DNA from: CAWACP01 sp963832965
Lineage (GTDB): Bacteria; Acidobacteriota; Terriglobia; Bryobacterales; Bryobacteraceae
Reading direction: 5' to 3'
Length of the DNA: 64,000 nt
Assembly (NCBI GenBank): GCA_963832965.1
Contig: CAWHVW010000003.1
Span: forward strand, 1,116,001-1,180,000
Shown in pieces: positions 59,480 to 64,000 of the stretch (position 1 is the first letter of the stretch; every line of letters begins with the position of its first letter). The position numbers and the translations under genes are program-made. The notes beneath the pieces are model-generated. The model had not been told where the DNA came from, made no database searches, and was given only the letters and a program-made list of their open reading frames with translations.

Positions 59480-61225
59480 ATGCAAGCGGCGGCTGACGGT
59501 ACACCCCAGTTACCGTTCAGAATCGGCAAGTATGAGTGCCGGAAGAACCTCGGCGGAAACATGGCCGACGTGTATCTGTCATGGGATCCGGTGGCGTCCC
59601 GGCCGGTGGTGGTGAAGATCCTTCGCCTCGTCGACGCAAAAAATGAATCGATGCGAAAGCGCTTCATCCTGGAAGCGCAACTGGCCTGCCGCTGCGCGCA
59701 TCCGAACGTGATCACCACCTATGACGTGGGGGAACTTGACGATGGGCGCCCTTACATCGTCATGGAATGGCTGGGCGGCGAATCTCTGCGCGCCATCATG
59801 AACCGGGGCGGGTTGAGCAATCAGACTCACGCGCTGACGGTGGCCCTGCAGGTGGCACGGGCCCTTGGGTATCTGCACCAGCGTGGAGTCATTCATCGCG
59901 ACGTGAAACCGGCGAACGTTCAAGTGGACCCGGAATGGCATACCAAGCTGCTCGATTTCGGCGTGGCGCGCCGGGACGACTCCGACCTGACCATGGCCGG
60001 ACAGATTGTGGGAACTCTGGCCTACATGGGCCCCGAGCAAATACAGGGCGAGAAGCCCGGCCCGGCGCTCGATATATACGCCTTCGGAGTGCTGCTGTTC
60101 GAGATGCTGACGTTGCGCCTTCCTTACGTCGCGGACACGCAACAGGAGATCGCCGCCGCTATTCTATACACGCCGCCGGATCTGACGGCGCTGCGGGAGC
60201 ACCGCGTTCCGGAGCCGGTGATCGCGGTGGTCGAACGCTGCCTGGCGAAGAAGAAGGAAGATCGATTCCCGGGCTTTCAACCGATTGTCGACGCGCTGCG
60301 ATCGTTTGCGACCGCGGAGGTGGCGCTGGAGACCGGCGCGCCGCAAACGCGCATGCACGAGTTCGCGACGGTGGATATGCCTGGCCGCCCGCATCCGCAA
60401 AAGACCGCGAAGGCCGGGTGGAAAATCATGTGGGCGGCCCTCATTGTTGTTGTGGTGCTGGCGATAGGAGGGTTCGCCGTCTGGAAGTTCGCGCCACAAT
60501 TCCAGCGATTGCCGGCCACCATCCAGACTGCCACCGGTGAAATGGTGCTGGTGGACGGCGGCGAGGCGAAGCTGGGCCAGTCGGGCGCCGTGGTGCGGCA
60601 GGTGGCGGCGTTCTACATCGACCGCAGCGAGGTTTCCAACCGGATTTGGCTGCGTTTTTGCAGGCAAACCGGCCGGCCCAAACCGGCCGAGGGCAGGCCC
60701 GAATTTCCCGCGGTGAATGTGACTTTCGACGATGCCCAGGCATTCGCGGCATGGGCGCACAAGAAGTTGCCTAACGCTTCCGAGTGGGAGAAAGCGGCCC
60801 GGGGCGCGAACGGACAAATCTTCCCGTGGGGAGAAACCTTCAAGGCGGTGGCCGCGAACCTGCAAGCGTCCGGCCACCGGGGCCACCCGGAACGCGTGGA
60901 TTCGCGCAGCGACTTCGCCAGTCCGTGCGGCGCTCTGAACATGCTGGGGAACGTGTGGGAATGGGTGGACACCGCGAAGCCCGCTCCACTTGGCGACGCG
61001 TTTAACGGTTACGCCACGGGAATTTTTCGCGATTTGAATCCGCCGTTATCGCGCGACGAGCCATGGTTCGAGATCCGCGGCGGCAGCTATCTGACTCCGG
61101 CAGGGGACGACCCGGCGAGCCTGGTGTGGGATTACGTGGCGTTTCCGGCGCGCGCGCGGCAGGACGATGTAGGCTTCCGTTGCGCGGTGGAGGCGGATAA
61201 GGCAGCTTCCGTTCCACGGAACTGA
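59480..61225 (+). CDS. Transmembrane Ser/Thr protein kinase with C-terminal FGE-sulfatase-like domain
   Basis: A 581-residue protein. A Hanks-type kinase spans about 13-280: ATP lysine near 45 in VVVKILRL, catalytic loop IHRDVKPANVQVD near 137-149, LLDFGVAR near 157-164, GTLAYMGPEQ. The glycine loop reads LGGNMADVY, one residue shorter than the usual LGxGGMxxVY. A single membrane segment (IMWAALIVVVVLAIGGFAVW) near 316-335 is followed by an extracytoplasmic formylglycine-generating-enzyme-like domain to 575 (NASEWEKAARG, FPWGE, LNMLGNVWEWVD, EIRGGSY, GFRCAVE). The start at 59480 excludes the in-frame upstream repeat array, which would add 97 low-complexity residues. The FGE-like part may act as a sensor or binding domain. 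Confidence 0.88.
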   Translation: MQAAADGTPQLPFRIGKYECRKNLGGNMADVYLSWDPVASRPVVVKILRLVDAKNESMRKRFILEAQLACRCAHPNVITTYDVGELDDGRPYIVMEWLGGESLRAIMNRGGLSNQTHALTVALQVARALGYLHQRGVIHRDVKPANVQVDPEWHTKLLDFGVARRDDSDLTMAGQIVGTLAYMGPEQIQGEKPGPALDIYAFGVLLFEMLTLRLPYVADTQQEIAAAILYTPPDLTALREHRVPEPVIAVVERCLAKKKEDRFPGFQPIVDALRSFATAEVALETGAPQTRMHEFATVDMPGRPHPQKTAKAGWKIMWAALIVVVVLAIGGFAVWKFAPQFQRLPATIQTATGEMVLVDGGEAKLGQSGAVVRQVAAFYIDRSEVSNRIWLRFCRQTGRPKPAEGRPEFPAVNVTFDDAQAFAAWAHKKLPNASEWEKAARGANGQIFPWGETFKAVAANLQASGHRGHPERVDSRSDFASPCGALNMLGNVWEWVDTAKPAPLGDAFNGYATGIFRDLNPPLSRDEPWFEIRGGSYLTPAGDDPASLVWDYVAFPARARQDDVGFRCAVEADKAASVPRN

Positions 61226-61258
61226 CCCTACGGCGCGGCCCAACCGGTCAGGTTCTTC

Positions 61259-61288
61259 TTGCGGAACGAGATTGATTCCGGATATCAT
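61259..61288 (+). promoter_or_regulatory. Possible promoter of the exported propeller-like gene
   Basis: TTGCGG (61259-61264), an 18-base spacer and TATCAT (61283-61288) form a plausible -35/-10 pair about 55 bases before the ATG at 61343. It lies in the 117-base gap after the kinase gene. Confidence 0.4.
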
Positions 61289-61342
61289 CATGTGTCTGGT
61301 TCCCTACCGTGAGAACCCCTCAGGAGCGATAAGGAGAATCCG

Positions 61343-62443
61343 ATGCGGGCAGCTCTCATTTCCACACTGAGTATTTTTGTTGGGCTGGCGGCGGCGCAGC
61401 CGGGCGTGGCGCAGGAGCGTGCGAGCATGGCGAGTCCGGCGATGCGGGTCAACTCCGTGGGCATTGCCACAAGCCCGCAGCCGATGGGATCCGCGGTTCT
61501 GGGGTTCGTGGCGAGCACGGCAACGGGGGGACTCAGCCGCAGGGCTTCCGGACCGCCTGGCTACTCCAGTTCCTCAGTCCTGGTGAGGGCGATTCTGGGC
61601 GTGCCGGGCGCCGCGACGTTGAGCGGACCGCTGGCGCTTCCGCGTGGTATCCAGAGCGTTTATTTTGCTCCCGGCGAGAACTTTGCACTGGTCGAGGAAC
61701 TCGCGGGTACGCTGGCGCTGATCCAATTCAGCGGGATTCAGGCGGGCGCGCCGCTGACGATGCCGGGTACGATTTCGCGGCCGGACATGGTGGGCTTCAG
61801 CCCGAACGCAGGGGCGGCGGCGGTCTTTTCGGCTGCGCAAGGGCACTTGCTGATCATCACCGGGCTGCCCGGCGCGCCGCAGCTTTCGCGCGACCTGAGC
61901 GGCGGCGATATTCCGGCGGGCATCCAGGCGCTGGCGCTGGCCGACGATGGCGTCACGCTGCTGGCGGCAACCAGCGATGGCCGCGTTCTGGTTCTTCGCT
62001 CGGGCAGCGCTCCCGCGCCGGTGTATAGCGGGGGCCAGGTTGGCGGGATCGCGTTTGCGCCCGCCTCCACTGATGCCGTGCTGTTCGATGGGGCCGGAGC
62101 CAAGGTCATGATGTTGCAGAACATCGCGAGCGCGCCGTCGACGCGGCTTCTGGCGGAGGGTCTGCCGGGGATTTCCGGAGCGGCCTTACTGCAAATTGAC
62201 GGGGGCGCGGCGTTTGTGGGAGCGGTGAACGCAAAACAGGTTGAGCGGATCGATTTGCAAACGCTGCGCGTGGACAACCTGACGCTGCCCGCGGGGTTGA
62301 CGATGTTGCAGCCTTTGCGCGCGGCCCACCGATTTCTGACGTCGGCGCAGGCTGGCCAGCCGGGCTGGATACTGGACGCCAGCACGGAGCCCGGCGCGGT
62401 GTACTTTGTCCCACGCCAGTCACTGGCGTTTAACGCTCGGTAG
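61343..62443 (+). CDS. Exported protein, probably beta-propeller-like
   Basis: A 366-residue exported protein with signal peptide MRAALISTLSIFVGLAAAQP. The rest is repetitive beta-strand sequence with phrases such as IQSVYFAPGENFALVEEL, IQALALADDGVTLLAATSDG and GGIAFAPASTDAVLFDGAG. These look like blades of a WD40/YVTN-type propeller. No catalytic motif is visible. AAGGAG lies upstream of the ATG, and a promoter-like pair precedes it. The next gene starts 10 bases after its stop, so the two are likely co-transcribed. The function is unknown. Confidence 0.7.
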   Translation: MRAALISTLSIFVGLAAAQPGVAQERASMASPAMRVNSVGIATSPQPMGSAVLGFVASTATGGLSRRASGPPGYSSSSVLVRAILGVPGAATLSGPLALPRGIQSVYFAPGENFALVEELAGTLALIQFSGIQAGAPLTMPGTISRPDMVGFSPNAGAAAVFSAAQGHLLIITGLPGAPQLSRDLSGGDIPAGIQALALADDGVTLLAATSDGRVLVLRSGSAPAPVYSGGQVGGIAFAPASTDAVLFDGAGAKVMMLQNIASAPSTRLLAEGLPGISGAALLQIDGGAAFVGAVNAKQVERIDLQTLRVDNLTLPAGLTMLQPLRAAHRFLTSAQAGQPGWILDASTEPGAVYFVPRQSLAFNAR

Positions 62444-62453
62444 GCGGAGAAGG

Positions 62454-64000
62454 ATGATGAATCGAACGCGCAGAGCAGCTTCGAGCCTCCTGATGGCGTT
62501 TGGCGTCGCGCTGCTTGCTCCGCTTGCGGCCCCGGCGCAGACCACGGTTACGCTGACCTTCGAAGGGCTGCAGGACAACGAAGAGATTCTGAATTACTAC
62601 AACGGCGGCATGGGCGGCAGCGGGAGCGGACCGGGACCGAACTACGGAGTGGTCTTCGGGTCGGGCGCGCTGTCCAGCATCAGCGAAAGTGCCGGTGGCA
62701 CCGGAAACTTCGCGTTGAATCCGAGTGGCATCACGACGGCCTACTTTCTGACCGGCGGCGGTCTGGTGATGAACGTGGCGGCAGGGTTCACCGGCGGCTT
62801 CTCGTTCTACTACGCGTCCGGAGACTCGACCGGCACCGTGACCGTCTATGACGGTCTCAACGCATCGGGCAATGTTCTGGCCACAGTTCCTCTGCCCGCG
62901 ACGGGCTCCGGCTGCGGCGGACTGGTCGAGTTCTACACCTGCTGGGATACAAGCGGCGTCAGCTTCACGGGCACGGCACTGTCGGTGAATTTCGCGGGCG
63001 CCGACGACGGGATCGGGTTCGACAACATCACGCTGGGCAGCAAGACTCCTAACGTGGGCGTCATTGTCGTTACGCCGTCGCTGGCGGGCGGCTTCCTGGG
63101 AGTCGCCTATAGCCAGGCTTTGGCGGCTTCGGGAGGGACAGCACCGTACACCTGGACTGCCAAGGGTTTGCCACCGGGACTCAACATTGACCCAACCAGC
63201 GGCACGATCAGCGGGGTACCCACCGTCGTTGGCACGTATCCGGTGACGGTGACGGCAACGGAAAGCAACAGCGTACCGACCGCAGCCCCGCTTTCGGGAT
63301 CGAACACTTACAGTTTGGTGATCGCGCCGCCGGCGAACCCCGCGCTGACGTCATTGGCGCCGGCGACGGCCGTAGCCGGATCGGGCGACCTGACGATGAC
63401 AGTGAACGGCACCGGCTTCAGCAGCACGTCGGTGGTAACGTGGACCCCGCAGGGCGGGACGCTGGTGGATCTCCCGACTACGTTCAGCAGCAGCGTTCTG
63501 CAGGCGACGGTGTCCGCCGCGCTATTGGCCAGCCCGGGCACGGCGGCCGTCACGGTGGTGAATTCGGCGACGTCGGCATCGGGACCGCTTGCTTTCACCA
63601 TCACCACGCCGGCGACTCCCACACTGACCTCGCTGGTCCCGGCCAATGCAGCAGCGCCAGCGGCCGCTCTTACGATTCAGGTGAACGGAACGAATTTCAC
63701 GCAGGCCGCGGTGGTCCAATGGACGCCCGCGGGGGGCACAACGACGAACCTGGCTACCACGTTCCAGAGCGCAACCACGCTGCAGGCGGCGGTACCCGCG
63801 GCATTGCTGGCGACGCCGGGAACGGCAGCCGTCACGGTGGCTGATTTGTCCACCGTGGTGTCGAGTCCGCTAACGTTTACGATCAATGCACCAGCGGTTC
63901 CGGCCGGTTTGAGTCTGGTGATCCCGACGCCCGGCGTGCTGCCGACGGATCAGCCGGCGATTACGGTGACGCTGAGCTCGCCCGCGCTGGCTGATTATGC
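62454..64000 (+). CDS. Partial large exported protein with Ig-like and IPT/TIG repeats
   Basis: The frame starts at 62454 (ATGATG, second codon also possible) after GGAGAAGG and runs off the right edge with no stop, giving at least 515 residues. A signal peptide (SSLLMAFGVALLAPLAAPAQ) is followed by a roughly 165-residue domain. It has VTLTFEGLQDNEEILNYYNG at its start and ADDGIGFDNITLGS at its end, a type often seen in PEP-CTERM proteins. Next is a He_PIG/Ig-like repeat (PGLNIDPTSGTISGVP) and then at least two IPT/TIG repeats of about 95 residues (SLAPATAVAGSGDLTMTVNG; SLVPANAAAPAAALTIQVNG). It is probably a cell-surface adhesin. Its C terminus would show whether it carries an exosortase signal. 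Confidence 0.8.
   Translation, partial: MMNRTRRAASSLLMAFGVALLAPLAAPAQTTVTLTFEGLQDNEEILNYYNGGMGGSGSGPGPNYGVVFGSGALSSISESAGGTGNFALNPSGITTAYFLTGGGLVMNVAAGFTGGFSFYYASGDSTGTVTVYDGLNASGNVLATVPLPATGSGCGGLVEFYTCWDTSGVSFTGTALSVNFAGADDGIGFDNITLGSKTPNVGVIVVTPSLAGGFLGVAYSQALAASGGTAPYTWTAKGLPPGLNIDPTSGTISGVPTVVGTYPVTVTATESNSVPTAAPLSGSNTYSLVIAPPANPALTSLAPATAVAGSGDLTMTVNGTGFSSTSVVTWTPQGGTLVDLPTTFSSSVLQATVSAALLASPGTAAVTVVNSATSASGPLAFTITTPATPTLTSLVPANAAAPAAALTIQVNGTNFTQAAVVQWTPAGGTTTNLATTFQSATTLQAAVPAALLATPGTAAVTVADLSTVVSSPLTFTINAPAVPAGLSLVIPTPGVLPTDQPAITVTLSSPALADY

Overview
The window looks like chromosomal DNA of an Acidobacteriota bacterium, most like the Bryobacterales / Solibacter group. This is an inference from gene content. 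The DNA is GC-rich and the genes are tightly packed on both strands. Several families typical of that group are present: a winged-helix/TPR membrane regulator, an orphan FtsX/MacB-type permease, a cellulase carrying the Solibacter-type C-terminal domain (TIGR03437), a DUF1570-like peptidase, a DUF2339 membrane protein and many exported proteins of unknown function. I see no rRNA, tRNA, CRISPR array, transposase or phage gene.

Layout. 1-3.9 kb: an unrecognised partial gene, a xylulokinase, a VapBC toxin-antitoxin pair, a secreted fibronectin-III protein and a DUF1801 protein. 3.9-5.5 kb: two damaged genes, a metallo-beta-lactamase-fold gene with five +1 frameshifts and a truncated zinc peptidase. 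5.6-13.1 kb: seven leftward genes in a tight run, all with an export signal (matrixin protease with repeats, CsgG-like, OmpA-like, LolA-like, dienelactone-hydrolase-like and two unknowns). A winged-helix/TPR regulator reads away from them and has a promoter that fits a leaderless mRNA. 15.7-21.4 kb: orphan permease, GH5 cellulase, TPR membrane protein. 21.4-27.9 kb: a complete RND tripartite efflux operon. 28-30 kb: a glycosyltransferase and an FkbM methyltransferase. 30-34.3 kb: a secreted clan-A glycosidase with two carbohydrate-binding-like modules and a secreted sedolisin protease. 34.3-40 kb: two paralogous multi-membrane proteins, divergent from an exosortase/EpsI pair. 40-46.5 kb: glycogen phosphorylase coupled to an exported glycosidase, then an exported TIM-barrel protein. 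46.5-49.1 kb: PilZ, a hemerythrin-like protein and a sigma-54 activator. 49.2-57.1 kb: a four-gene operon starting with an MFS-PlsC-acyl-ACP synthetase fusion and DUF2339. 57.1-64 kb: CsbD, an OmpA/coiled-coil protein, a Ser/Thr kinase-FGE fusion, a propeller-like exported protein and the start of a large Ig/TIG-repeat exported protein.

How the genes fit together. The main theme is the cell envelope and use of external polymers: secreted glycosidases, proteases, an efflux pump, OmpA/CsgG/LolA-type envelope proteins, an exosortase system and phospholipid acyl-chain recycling. Repeats are plentiful between genes. There is a GGCAGGGC hairpin family with seven units in one array, and one insertion inside the signal-peptide region of the TolC-like gene. 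There is also a dispersed hairpin element with a compensatory base change, an array of five 34-bp hairpin units, and a 40-bp nested palindrome over the start of the sigma-54 activator. The strongest candidates for new biology are the seven-gene exported-protein operon with its divergent regulator, the palindrome-controlled sigma-54 activator, and the exosortase locus with its two paralogous membrane proteins.
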